NCBI GenBank assembly: GCA_017409825.1
Contig: JAFQRZ010000023.1
Location: 58,008-122,007, forward strand
Source: Agathobacter sp.
GTDB lineage: Bacteria > Bacillota > Clostridia > Lachnospirales > Lachnospiraceae
Reading direction: 5' to 3'
Length of the DNA: 64,000 nt
The notes under the pieces are model-generated. The model searched no databases. It saw nothing but the letters and a program-made list of their open reading frames with translations, and was not told where the DNA came from. Positions 23,552 to 32,624 of this stretch are shown here, piece after piece. Numbering within the stretch: position 1 is the first letter of the stretch; the number at the start of each line of letters is the position of its first letter. The position numbers and the translations under genes were made by a program.

Positions 23552-25543
23552 GTGGCTAAAAAAGTAAAGAAACCAAGTCCTAAGCTTTCCCGTGGCATGC
23601 GAAAGAAATTGATAGTTCTGTTCTCGTTGTTGACAGTCTGTCTGTGTGCCTTGATTGGAAGGCTTATGTACATTAATTATACAAGTGGAGAAAAATACGA
23701 GAAGAAAGTATTGTCGATGCAGTCATACGACAGTGTGACAATTCCATACCAGAGGGGCGACATTGTAGACCGAAATGGTACTGTTATGGCGACGAGTGTG
23801 GCTGTTTATAATGTTATCATGGACTGTTCGGTTATGACGAGTGAATCTAAAGTGGATGGAGAAAAGGTTCAGAAGTATTTGGAACCAACAATTGAAGCTT
23901 TGGTAGAATGTTTCCCAGAATTAAATAAAGCAACATTGTATCAGTATGCAACAGAGCGACCAGATAGTAAATATATTATTTTGTTGAAAAAGCTGCCTTA
24001 TGATCAGATTCAGCCATTCGTTCAGTTGCAAGAGGCTGTGGATGAAAAGGGAAAGAAAATAAATCCAAATATCAAAGGTGTTTGGTTTGAAAAAGAATAT
24101 CAGAGAAAATATCCATTTAATAGCATGGCTTGTTCTGTGCTTGGGTTTGTATCCTCTGGTAATGTCGGAACCATTGGGCTGGAAAACTATTATAATGATA
24201 TTTTGAATGGTATAAATGGCCGTGAGTACGGATACTTAAATTCGGAAAGTGATTTCGAGAAAACCGTGATTGCACCACAGGATGGAAGCACGTTGGTAAC
24301 AACGATTGATGCAAATATTCAGTCGGTAGTAGAAAAGAAAATATTAGAGTTCAATGCTGCTTATACGAATAATCATCGTGAAGGTGATGGAAGTATAAAT
24401 ACGGCAGTTATTATTATGAATCCGAATACAGGCGCGATTTTGGCAATGGCAGATTATCCGAATTTTGATTTGAATAATCCGCGAGATGTATCGAAATTGT
24501 TTACGGAAGAAGAGCTTTTGACGGCTACCACAGAAGATAAGATGAATGCTTTGAATCAATTGTGGAGGAATTATTGTGTTTCAGAGACCTATGAACCAGG
24601 GTCGATACAGAAACCATTCACAGTCTCTGGAGGGCTCGAAACGGGTGCTCTTAATACAGATATGACATTTGTCTGTGATGGTCATGAAACGATTAGTGGT
24701 AGCTTTATCGGTTGTGTAGCATTGCAGGGACATGGAGTAGAAACACTGGAAAAATCCTTGATGGATTCTTGCAATGATGCACTGATGCAGATGGGCAGAG
24801 ATTATATAGGGGTAAAGGACTTTACCAGATATCAAGGGATTTTTGGGTTTGGACAGAAGACTGGCATTGATCTTCCGGGTGAAGCATATACAGCTTCGTT
24901 GATTTATACAGAAGAAAATATGACGACGATTGACTTAGCAACGAATGCGTTTGGACAGAACTATAACTGTACTATGATTCAGATGGCGAGTGCATTTTCT
25001 TCTTTGATAAATGGTGGGTATTACTATCAGCCATATATGGTAAATAAGGTGTTAGGTGCAGATGGTGGAACGATTTCTGTAACAGAGCCAACTGTTTTAA
25101 AACAGACGGTATCAAAAGGAACGAGTGATTTGCTGAGAAGTTATTTATATAATACTGTAAGCCATGGTACCGGTAGTAGTTCAAAAGTAGATGGTTATTC
25201 TATGGGAGGTAAAACAGGAACAGCAGAAAAACTTCCGCGTAATCAGGGAAATTATCTTGTGTCATTCATGGGATTTGCACCATACGAAAATCCAGAGCTG
25301 GTGATTTACTGTGTTATAGATGAACCTAATACTGCGGATCAGCCACACAGCTACTATGCACAGAATCTCGCTCGTGAGATTTTAGAGGAAATTTTCCCAT
25401 ATATGAACATTTTCCCAGATGAAGAAACCACGGGAATTAATGCGGGATTGGATATTACAGGAACGGATCCATATTTTATGGGCGAAAGAGATGGTGATTA
25501 CCTTCCAGTTGCTGACTCGGTTGGAAACGAACCGCAAAATTAA
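23552..25543 (+). CDS. Class B penicillin-binding protein (FtsI/SpoVD type)
   Basis: 663 residues from a GTG start with TAGGAG upstream. One transmembrane helix (about 20-42), PBP dimerisation domain (about 60-240) and transpeptidase domain. Active-site motifs: Ser351-x-x-Lys354 (SIQK), SCN about 60 residues later, and Lys554-Thr-Gly. No PASTA domain. It crosslinks peptidoglycan, presumably at the septum with FtsW. A second class B PBP follows, so one of the pair may serve division and the other the spore cortex; sequence alone does not tell which. Confidence 0.9.
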   Translation: MAKKVKKPSPKLSRGMRKKLIVLFSLLTVCLCALIGRLMYINYTSGEKYEKKVLSMQSYDSVTIPYQRGDIVDRNGTVMATSVAVYNVIMDCSVMTSESKVDGEKVQKYLEPTIEALVECFPELNKATLYQYATERPDSKYIILLKKLPYDQIQPFVQLQEAVDEKGKKINPNIKGVWFEKEYQRKYPFNSMACSVLGFVSSGNVGTIGLENYYNDILNGINGREYGYLNSESDFEKTVIAPQDGSTLVTTIDANIQSVVEKKILEFNAAYTNNHREGDGSINTAVIIMNPNTGAILAMADYPNFDLNNPRDVSKLFTEEELLTATTEDKMNALNQLWRNYCVSETYEPGSIQKPFTVSGGLETGALNTDMTFVCDGHETISGSFIGCVALQGHGVETLEKSLMDSCNDALMQMGRDYIGVKDFTRYQGIFGFGQKTGIDLPGEAYTASLIYTEENMTTIDLATNAFGQNYNCTMIQMASAFSSLINGGYYYQPYMVNKVLGADGGTISVTEPTVLKQTVSKGTSDLLRSYLYNTVSHGTGSSSKVDGYSMGGKTGTAEKLPRNQGNYLVSFMGFAPYENPELVIYCVIDEPNTADQPHSYYAQNLAREILEEIFPYMNIFPDEETTGINAGLDITGTDPYFMGERDGDYLPVADSVGNEPQN

Positions 25544-25556
25544 ATGATACAAACAT

Positions 25557-25607
25557 AACCTCATAATGGCCTACATAAGATACAATAAGGCAATTATGAG
25601 GTTTTTT
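25557..25607 (+). terminator. Terminator-like hairpin between the two PBP genes
   Basis: AACCTCATAATGGCCT (25557-25572) pairs with AGGCAATTATGAGGTT (25588-25603), 15 of 16 positions, loop 15, followed by TTTTTT that ends right at the next ATG. The next gene's ribosome site TGAGG (25597-25601) is inside the right arm. It can act as an intrinsic terminator and as an RBS-masking structure. Confidence 0.7.
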
Positions 25608-27320
25608 ATGGAACGCAATAAAACCTATAATCGAAAGAAAATCTGTATTTTTTGTTTCTTTATTTTTGCATGTGGAGCAATTTTAACGGGACGACTATTA
25701 TATCTTATGATATATAGACACGATTATTACACAGAAAAAGCAATTGAGTTGCAACAACGTGAGCGACAGATAAAGGCTGCACGTGGAGAAATCGTAGATA
25801 GAAATGGTGTAGTACTGGCGACGAATGAAGCAGTGTGTACAATTTCGGTGATACATAACCAGATTACGGACGAAGAAGCTGTGATTCAAATGCTCTGCAA
25901 GGAGCTGGAATTATCCGAAGAATATGTGAGAAAACGTGTGGAAAAAGTGACCTCCATTGAGAAGATAAAGAGCAATGTTTCCAAAGAAGTTGGGAAACGG
26001 ATTCTGGCATACGAGCTAGATGGAGTGAAGGTGGATGAGGATTATAAGCGAGTCTATCCATATCAGGAACTTGCATCAAAAGTACTTGGGTTTACTGGTT
26101 CTGATAATCAAGGAATTATAGGGCTAGAGTCAAAGTATGAAGGCTATTTAAAGGGACAGGATGGCATGATTTTGACCTTTACGGATGCAAGAGGGCGAGA
26201 AGTAGAGGATTTGATGGAATACAGAGTGGAGCCGATTTCGGGAAATACACTTCAGATTACCATGGATTATAATATACAGTCCTATTGCATGCAGGCCGCA
26301 CAAAAAGCTTATCTACAGAAGGAGGCGGATCATGTCAGCATCATTGCGATGAATCCAAAGAATGGAGAATTGCTTGCAATGGCAAATTATCCTGAATTTA
26401 ACTCCAATGAGCCATTTGAACTGATAGAACAATATGCTCAATATGTGGGAACAGAGAAGGAAAGTGAGTATCTCAATGAGATGTGGAGAAATCCTTGTGT
26501 AAGTGATACGTATGAGCCAGGCTCGACTTTTAAAATTATAACCACTTCCGCAGCATTGGAAGAAGGAACGGTCAGTTTAAACGATGGTTTTTATTGTCCG
26601 GGGTATATTATGGTGGAGGACCGAAAAATTCGTTGTCATAAGACAACAGGACATGGCTCGGAAACCTTTGAGGAAGGAATCGAGAATTCTTGTAATCCGG
26701 TATTTATCTCAGTGGGGTTAGAGCTGGGTGTAGAACGATATTATCATTATTTTGAGAAGTTTGGTCTGCTGGATAAAACGCATATTGATTTGCCGGGTGA
26801 GGCGGGAACCATTATGCATAAGAAAGAAAAGATTGGACCGGTGGAGCTTGCAACAATTTCGTTCGGACAGTCCTTTCAGATTACACCGATACAGCTTGCG
26901 ACTACAGTTTCTTCACTTATTAATGGAGGGACTAGAGTGACTCCGCATTTTGGGATGGCGGTGACGGATAGCGTGACAGGAGAGGTGGAAACGTTAGAGT
27001 ATGAGACATTAGACAATATATGTTCGGAAGAAACCTCGGAGAGGCTACGATATCTACTGGAGCAGGTGGTGTCCGATGGTTCTGGAAGCAGAGCTTATAT
27101 TGAGGGCTTTGAAATAGGGGGAAAAACAGCTACTTCGCAAACATTGCCTCGTTCAGAAAATAAATACATTTCTTCCTTTTTGGGTTTTGCACCAGCAAGC
27201 GACCCAGAGGTTTTGGTGCTGGTGATTATCCATAATCCGCAAGGAATCTATTATGGTGGTACGATAGCAGCACCGATTGCAAAGGAAATATTCGAAAATA
27301 TATTGCCGTATCTTGATTAA
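25608..27320 (+). CDS. Second class B penicillin-binding protein, KTA in place of KTG
   Basis: 570 residues from ATG 25608, which follows TGAGG by six bases; two upstream in-frame ATGs lie inside the hairpin arms. One transmembrane helix (about 12-32), dimerisation domain and transpeptidase domain with Ser306-x-x-Lys309 (STFK) and Ser361-Cys-Asn363. The third motif reads Lys506-Thr507-Ala508 instead of KTG. No PASTA domain. By position after the first PBP it could be the SpoVD-type enzyme for cortex. The hairpin before it suggests expression separate from the genes upstream. Confidence 0.88.
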   Translation: MERNKTYNRKKICIFCFFIFACGAILTGRLLYLMIYRHDYYTEKAIELQQRERQIKAARGEIVDRNGVVLATNEAVCTISVIHNQITDEEAVIQMLCKELELSEEYVRKRVEKVTSIEKIKSNVSKEVGKRILAYELDGVKVDEDYKRVYPYQELASKVLGFTGSDNQGIIGLESKYEGYLKGQDGMILTFTDARGREVEDLMEYRVEPISGNTLQITMDYNIQSYCMQAAQKAYLQKEADHVSIIAMNPKNGELLAMANYPEFNSNEPFELIEQYAQYVGTEKESEYLNEMWRNPCVSDTYEPGSTFKIITTSAALEEGTVSLNDGFYCPGYIMVEDRKIRCHKTTGHGSETFEEGIENSCNPVFISVGLELGVERYYHYFEKFGLLDKTHIDLPGEAGTIMHKKEKIGPVELATISFGQSFQITPIQLATTVSSLINGGTRVTPHFGMAVTDSVTGEVETLEYETLDNICSEETSERLRYLLEQVVSDGSGSRAYIEGFEIGGKTATSQTLPRSENKYISSFLGFAPASDPEVLVLVIIHNPQGIYYGGTIAAPIAKEIFENILPYLD

Positions 27321-27390
27321 TGCAGGAAAAGGGATTATACTATAAATTGGTTTAGTAGATAGTACCAAACACAAGATTTGGAGGTTTACC

Positions 27391-28752
27391 ATGAAATTAG
27401 AGGATAAAAAGGTCTTAGTAGTAGGAACTGGAATCAGCGGTATCGCTGCGACAGAATTATTGGTAGGACAGAAGATAGATACTGTTTTGTTTGATGGAAA
27501 TAAGGAGCTGGATAAAGAAAAACTATACGCGAAAAGTGAAGTGCTCCGACAGGTTCCATTGATACTTGGAGAACTCTCGGAAGAGGAGATGGAACAGTTT
27601 GATGTTGCAGTGTTAAGTCCTGGAGTTCCTACGGATTTACCGATGGTAAATGCAATGCGTGAGAAAGGGATTGCTATCTGGGGTGAGATTGAACTAGCCT
27701 ATTATTTTGCAAAAGGACGTATTGTGGCGATTACGGGCACAAATGGCAAGACTACGACCACTGCATTAACAGGGGAAATTATGGCAAATTATTTTGCAAG
27801 CACCAAAGTGGTTGGAAATATTGGTATTCCTTATACCTCTGTTGCATTGGATACGACAGAAGAGACGGTAACTGTTGCAGAAATTAGTAGCTTCCAGTTG
27901 GAAACGGTACATGAATTTAAACCAGTGGTTTCTGCAATTTTAAATATCACACCAGACCATTTGGACAGACATCATACAATGGAAGCCTATATTGGTGCGA
28001 AAACGGATGTGACAAAGAATCAGACTGCAGATGAAATCTGCGTGTTAAATTATGAGGATGAGGTGCTGCGTGAGTTTGCAGTGACTTGTCCTGCAAGGGT
28101 AGTTTTCTTTAGTAGCAAAAGAAAGCTTACGGATGGATTTTATTATGCAGATAAAGAAATCTATTATGCACATGATGGCATAGAAGAAAAGGTAATTCAT
28201 GTGGATGAATTGAATATATTGGGAGAGCATAACTACGAGAACGTGATGGCGGCAACCGCTATGGCGATGGGAGTAGGTGTGCCAATGGATTCGATTCGTG
28301 AGGTGCTTCGTCGTTTCCAGGCGGTAGAACACCGTATTGAATATGTAACAGAGAAACGCGGTGTACGTTTTTATAATGATTCCAAGGGAACTAATCCGGA
28401 TGCAGCGATTAAAGCGATTAAAGCAATGAATCGCCCAACTTATCTGATTGGTGGTGGTTACGATAAACAATCCGAATATGATGAGTGGATTGAAGCATTT
28501 GATGGAAAAGTAAAAGAGTTGGTTCTGATTGGTCAGACGGCAAAAAAAATACAGGACTGTGCACATAAGCATGGTTTTATGAATACAATAATTTTTGAGA
28601 CCTTTGAAGAGGCAGTTGCGTATTGCTACGAAAAAGCAGTTTCTGGGGATGCAGTATTGCTTTCGCCAGCATGTGCAAGCTGGGGAATGTTCCCAAATTA
28701 CGAGGTGCGAGGCAAAATCTTCAAGGATATCGTTAGAAGTTTTGAGGAGTAG
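27391..28752 (+). CDS. murD: UDP-N-acetylmuramoyl-L-alanine--D-glutamate ligase
   Basis: 453 residues, normal for MurD. N-terminal Rossmann motif VLVVGTGISG, ATP loop GTNGKTTTTALTGEI (about 114-128), NITPDHLDRHHTME, and the C-terminal SFEE-type end after LLSPACASWGMFPNYEVRG. It adds D-Glu to UDP-MurNAc-L-Ala using ATP in the cytoplasm. RBS TTGGAGG. mraY, which normally precedes murD in this cluster, is absent. Confidence 0.96.
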   Translation: MKLEDKKVLVVGTGISGIAATELLVGQKIDTVLFDGNKELDKEKLYAKSEVLRQVPLILGELSEEEMEQFDVAVLSPGVPTDLPMVNAMREKGIAIWGEIELAYYFAKGRIVAITGTNGKTTTTALTGEIMANYFASTKVVGNIGIPYTSVALDTTEETVTVAEISSFQLETVHEFKPVVSAILNITPDHLDRHHTMEAYIGAKTDVTKNQTADEICVLNYEDEVLREFAVTCPARVVFFSSKRKLTDGFYYADKEIYYAHDGIEEKVIHVDELNILGEHNYENVMAATAMAMGVGVPMDSIREVLRRFQAVEHRIEYVTEKRGVRFYNDSKGTNPDAAIKAIKAMNRPTYLIGGGYDKQSEYDEWIEAFDGKVKELVLIGQTAKKIQDCAHKHGFMNTIIFETFEEAVAYCYEKAVSGDAVLLSPACASWGMFPNYEVRGKIFKDIVRSFEE

Positions 28753-28757
28753 TTTCA

Positions 28758-29900
28758 GTGACAGAAAAAAAAAGTGAAGTGACAAAAAGTAAGGAAAAAG
28801 CAATTTCATATTTTGACTATAACCTGCTATTTTTAGTAATCTTTTTGATTTGCTTCGGATTGGTTATGTTATATAGCTCAAGTTCCTATATTTGTGCGAA
28901 TTCTGCGAAGTATAATTATGATGCAGCACATTATTTGAAGCTTCAGCTGCGTAATTATATCATCGGTGCATTTGGTATGGTGTTTTTTATCGCAGTACCA
29001 TATAAAACATGGAAAAAGTTTGGCTGGTTAGCTTATTTTGTATCATTTGTATTGTGTGTGCTCGTTATTTTTATCGGTTCTGAATCACATGGTCAGGCAC
29101 GTTGGATATATATTGGTCCTATTGGCTTTCAGCCATCCGAAGTTGCAAAAGTCGGTGTAATTTTGTTTTTGGCAATGTTGTTGGAACGCATTTCTAAAAA
29201 GCTAAAATCAATAAAGAGTTTGGCAAAAGTTTTTGCACTACTTCTTCCGATTATTGGTGCGGTAGCTTATAACAACCTGAGTACAGCGATTATTATCATG
29301 GGTATTGCGGTTTGTATGCTTTTTGTGGCAAGTCCGAAGTATAGCCATTTTGTTGTAGTTGGAATTATAGCTGTTATATTTGCAGTTGTTTTTATTGCCG
29401 CTGCTGGATACCGTGTGGGACGTATTGAAGCATGGCTTCATCCAGAAACGGCCGATCCAGATGCTGTGTATCAAACGATGCAGGGCTTATACGCCATTGG
29501 TTCGGGTGGTTTGTTTGGAAAAGGTCTAGGTGAAAGCTTACAGAAATTAGGAAATGTACCAGAGTCTCAGAATGATATGATTTTTACGATTATTTGTGAA
29601 GAACTTGGACTTTTTGGTGCAGTATGTGTCATTTTATTATTTATGCTCATCATTTGGAGAATGATGGTAATTTCTAACAATGCCCCAGATTTGTTTGGCT
29701 CATTATTGGTTGTAGGTGTTATGTCACATATTGCAATTCAAGTTATTTTGAATATTGCAGTAGTAACCAATTCCATTCCAAATACAGGTGTTATTTTGCC
29801 GTTTATCAGTTACGGTGGTACATCTATTCTGATTTTGATGTGTGAGATTGGGCTGGTGTTAGGCGTGTCCAGATCCATACGACTGGAAAGTATTCGATAA
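28758..29900 (+). CDS. ftsW: SEDS-family glycosyltransferase FtsW/SpoVE
   Basis: 380 residues from a GTG start (TTGAGGAG upstream), five bases after murD. Ten predicted transmembrane helices and SEDS hallmarks: LYSSSSYI near the first helix, GSESHGQARWIYIGPIGFQP (about 95-114), and the end motif NTGVILPFISYGGTS. It polymerises lipid II at the septum with a class B PBP. It could be the sporulation paralogue SpoVE; the cluster position favours FtsW. Confidence 0.92.
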   Translation: MTEKKSEVTKSKEKAISYFDYNLLFLVIFLICFGLVMLYSSSSYICANSAKYNYDAAHYLKLQLRNYIIGAFGMVFFIAVPYKTWKKFGWLAYFVSFVLCVLVIFIGSESHGQARWIYIGPIGFQPSEVAKVGVILFLAMLLERISKKLKSIKSLAKVFALLLPIIGAVAYNNLSTAIIIMGIAVCMLFVASPKYSHFVVVGIIAVIFAVVFIAAAGYRVGRIEAWLHPETADPDAVYQTMQGLYAIGSGGLFGKGLGESLQKLGNVPESQNDMIFTIICEELGLFGAVCVILLFMLIIWRMMVISNNAPDLFGSLLVVGVMSHIAIQVILNIAVVTNSIPNTGVILPFISYGGTSILILMCEIGLVLGVSRSIRLESIR

Positions 29901-29911
29901 TTGGAGCAAAT

Positions 29912-30820
29912 ATGATTAAAGAAAAACGTAAAAAACAAAGACTTATAAAAAGACTTTTGATAGGCACTCTGGTTTTTATGATTTTGATAGTAATTGCTAT
30001 TTTTGTGGTAATCAATGTTTTTGTCGTAAATAAAGTCGAAGTAGAAGGAAATGAACTTTATGATGAGCAGTTGATTGCAGATACGGTACTGAATGATGAG
30101 TATTCATGGAATAGTTTATATGTGCTTTTAAAGTATACCTTTATAGATATCAAGGAAGTGCCGTTTATTGATACCATGGAAGTAAAATTACTTAATCCGC
30201 AGACGCTTAAGATTAAAGTTTATGAAAAAGGTATGATGGGGTATTTATATATCCCGGCAATTGGAGAGAATGCTTATTTTGATAAAGATGGATTCGTAGT
30301 GGAAACTTCTACCAGAATTATTGAAAACGTACCGAAAATAGAGGGTATAGTCTGTGATGAGGTGGTTTTGTATGAAAAACTTCCAATTGATAATCAGACA
30401 CTTCGAGAAATATTGACGTTGACGCAGGCATTGAAGAGAGAGCGGTTAGAGCCAGATATCATTCATTTTGGATTAGAGGAGTCGCCTGTGCTGTCTTACG
30501 GAAATGCAGAGGTGTGGCTTGGGTCTATTGAATTTTTGACACAGAAGGTTGCAAGACTTGAAAATATATTCCCTTCAATTGATGGAGTAGCTGGAATTCT
30601 CCATATGGAAAACTGGAAAGAAGAATCTGCGAATATCATTTTTGAGAAGGAGTTTGAAGTGCCAGAGGATGAGCCTGATGCAGAAGAGGGGGATGGTGCA
30701 GAAGGAGATGTCACTCAGGAAGGTACACAAGATAGTGAGGATGGAACTTCCGATGAGGAAGATTCACCACAAGATGATGAAAATAATGATGAAAATCTAG
30801 AGGATGATGTATCAAATTAA
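29912..30820 (+). CDS. ftsQ: Division protein FtsQ/DivIB
   Basis: 302 residues: basic cytoplasmic N-terminus, transmembrane helix (about 13-36), a POTRA-type domain beginning VNKVEVEGNELYDEQLIA (about 38-108), beta domain to about 240, and a striking acidic tail of about 55 residues (mostly Asp, Glu, Ser, Asn, Gly). FtsQ/DivIB bridges FtsL and FtsB/DivIC outside the membrane. The gene follows ftsW by 11 bases; murG, often placed here, is missing. Confidence 0.9.
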   Translation: MIKEKRKKQRLIKRLLIGTLVFMILIVIAIFVVINVFVVNKVEVEGNELYDEQLIADTVLNDEYSWNSLYVLLKYTFIDIKEVPFIDTMEVKLLNPQTLKIKVYEKGMMGYLYIPAIGENAYFDKDGFVVETSTRIIENVPKIEGIVCDEVVLYEKLPIDNQTLREILTLTQALKRERLEPDIIHFGLEESPVLSYGNAEVWLGSIEFLTQKVARLENIFPSIDGVAGILHMENWKEESANIIFEKEFEVPEDEPDAEEGDGAEGDVTQEGTQDSEDGTSDEEDSPQDDENNDENLEDDVSN

Positions 30821-30859
30821 GTACAAGCCCTAGAAATTGAAAAAAATTAAAAATTTTAG

Positions 30860-30888
30860 TTGATTATTTGGTGGAAAAATTATATTAT
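30860..30888 (+). promoter_or_regulatory. SigA-type promoter of ftsZ
   Basis: TTGATT (30860-30865), 17-base spacer, TATTAT (30883-30888), identical hexamers to the mraZ promoter. Confidence 0.6.
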
Positions 30889-30902
30889 AGTATATGATTT
30901 TC

Positions 30903-30928
30903 AATATGGTAGATTAGTCTGCCATATT
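30903..30928 (+). promoter_or_regulatory. Inverted repeat in the ftsZ leader
   Basis: AATATGGTAGA (30903-30913) / TCTGCCATATT (30918-30928), loop TTAG; a single G-T position still pairs as RNA. It begins about 15 bases after the -10, so it lies at the 5' end of the transcript and could be an operator or a protective stem. Confidence 0.55.
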
Positions 30929-30999
30929 ATTGAGACGAAGATTGTTAATGTGTAATTTGTGAATATAAATGTGTGGAAGAGAAAGAGGAGGAAGAAGCC

Positions 31000-32232
31000 G
31001 TGCTGGAGATTAGAACAACAGAAGCGGATGCTAGTGCAAAAATTATTGTTATCGGTGTAGGCGGTGCAGGAAATAATGCCGTAAATCGTATGATTGATGA
31101 AAACATCGGTGGTGTAGAATTTATCGGTGTTAATACAGATAAACAGGCTTTACAGTTATGTAAAGCACCTACTTTAATTCAGATTGGTGAAAAACTTACC
31201 AAAGGTCTTGGTGCTGGAGCAAAGCCTGAAATCGGTGCAAAAGCGGCAGAAGAAAGTGCAGAAGAATTAGCAGCTGCTATCAAAGGTGCGGACATGGTAT
31301 TCGTTACCTGTGGTATGGGTGGCGGTACAGGAACTGGTGCAGCTCCTGTTGTGGCTAAAATTTCTAAAGACCAGGGCATCCTTACCGTAGGTGTTGTAAC
31401 CAAGCCTTTCAAATTCGAAGCAAAACAGAGAATGATTAATGCCGTTACAGGTATTGAAAACTTAAAAGAAAACGTAGATACACTTATCGTTATTCCAAAC
31501 GACAAGCTTCTTGAAATCGTTGACAGACGTACAACTATGCCAGATGCTTTAAAGAAAGCAGATGAAGTTCTTCAGCAGGCAGTTCAGGGTATTACAGACC
31601 TTATCAACTTGCCAGCACTTATTAACTTAGACTTCGCTGACGTATCTACTGTTATGAAGGACAAGGGTATGGCACATATCGGTATCGGTAGTGCAAAAGG
31701 TGATGACAAAGCGATTGAAGCTGTTAAACTCGCAGTTGCATCTCCACTTCTTGAGACAACAATCAGTGGTGCAAGCCATGTTATTATCAATATTTCTGGT
31801 GATATTTCTCTTATGGATGCAAACGATGCAGCAAGCTACGTACAGGAACTTGCTGGTGATGATGCAAATATCATCTTCGGTGCTAAGTACGATGAAACTA
31901 TGGTTGACGAAGCAACCATCACTGTTATTGCTACAGGTTTAGATGCTGGTACTCGTACAGCTATGCCAAGTATGTCTAGCATGATGAAATATGACCAGAC
32001 ACCTGTTAGACCAACTGTTACACCAAACATGGCAGCTCGTACAACAATGAATAGTGGTTTACATACAACAGCTAGACCTGTTGCTCCTGCTCAGCCAGCA
32101 GCTCCTACAGCAAATCCTGGTATGACACAGCAGGCTCCTGCTATGGGCATTCAGAAACCAGTTCAGCCACAGAGCAATGTTCAGCCAGTAGAAATCACAA
32201 TTCCAGATTTCTTGAAGAATTCTAAGCGATAA
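31000..32232 (+). CDS. ftsZ: Cell-division GTPase FtsZ
   Basis: 410 residues from GTG 31000, preceded by AGAGGAGGA; a GTG nine codons upstream would place that site inside the coding region. Tubulin signature [32 protein letters not shown] and the T7 loop NLDFADV are all present. A Pro/Ala/Thr-rich linker (about 325-395) leads to the conserved C-terminal peptide IPDFLKN, the site for FtsA/SepF-type anchors. It polymerises into the Z-ring. Confidence 0.98.
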   Translation: MLEIRTTEADASAKIIVIGVGGAGNNAVNRMIDENIGGVEFIGVNTDKQALQLCKAPTLIQIGEKLTKGLGAGAKPEIGAKAAEESAEELAAAIKGADMVFVTCGMGGGTGTGAAPVVAKISKDQGILTVGVVTKPFKFEAKQRMINAVTGIENLKENVDTLIVIPNDKLLEIVDRRTTMPDALKKADEVLQQAVQGITDLINLPALINLDFADVSTVMKDKGMAHIGIGSAKGDDKAIEAVKLAVASPLLETTISGASHVIINISGDISLMDANDAASYVQELAGDDANIIFGAKYDETMVDEATITVIATGLDAGTRTAMPSMSSMMKYDQTPVRPTVTPNMAARTTMNSGLHTTARPVAPAQPAAPTANPGMTQQAPAMGIQKPVQPQSNVQPVEITIPDFLKNSKR

Positions 32233-32251
32233 TTTATCGTAAGATAGGATA

Positions 32252-32281
32252 AGCCCCATGCAGTGATGTATGGGGCTTTTT
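32252..32281 (+). terminator. Terminator after ftsZ
   Basis: AGCCCCAT (32252-32259) / ATGGGGCT (32270-32277), ten-base loop, followed by TTTTT. Confidence 0.85.
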
Positions 32282-32294
32282 GATGCAAGGAATT

Positions 32295-32504
32295 TTAGTT
32301 TTTTGAGTTTTTCAAACCAAGCAGGTAGTCCGCAGATACCTGATATAGTTCACATAGTTTAATAAGATGATGGATGGGCATTTCATTGGCTCCACGTTCA
32401 TATCTGGCATACATAGTTTGCGATGTGCCAAGGTAATAAGCTACATATTCTTGTGTATAATCAGAGTCTTCTCGTAAGTTTTTCATTCTTTCTATATACT
32501 TCAT
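32295..32504 (-). CDS. Small XRE-family repressor of the dynamin-like cassette
   Basis: 69 residues, almost only a helix-turn-helix (RMKNLREDSDYTQEYVAYYL, TSQTMYARYERGANEMPIHH), RBS AAAGGTGG. Divergent from the GTPase gene; the intergenic region holds a perfect 18-base inverted repeat overlapping both promoters. Inference: autoregulated repressor of the three-gene operon. Confidence 0.85.
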   Translation of the reverse strand: MKYIERMKNLREDSDYTQEYVAYYLGTSQTMYARYERGANEMPIHHLIKLCELYQVSADYLLGLKNSKN

Positions 32505-32540
32505 ACAAATACCACCTTTTCTTGATAGTATTAGTATAAA

Positions 32541-32587
32541 TAGTACAGATATTTACTATTGAATTTAGTAAATATCTGTACTAAAAT
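32541..32587 (+). promoter_or_regulatory. Divergent operator-promoter with perfect 18-bp inverted repeat
   Basis: Arm TAGTACAGATATTTACTA (32541-32558), 7-base centre, and its exact reverse complement at 32566-32583. The plus-strand promoter uses the centre as -35 (TTGAAT, 32559-32564), the right arm as the 17-base spacer, and TAAAAT (32582-32587) as -10. The left side offers TTTATA and TATACT -10 candidates on the minus strand. A repressor dimer here would shut both directions. Confidence 0.75.
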
Positions 32588-32624
32588 ATATGATATATGT
32601 TTTGTTGTATAAAAGAGGTTGGTT

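Noticed and set aside
28045-28809. 254-residue antisense frame over murD
   Set aside because: It has no start signals and is the mirror of the strongly conserved murD coding frame.
30973-31000. Upstream GTG start for ftsZ
   Set aside because: It would put the strong AGAGGAGGA ribosome site inside the coding region and adds a Glu-rich leader not seen in FtsZ.
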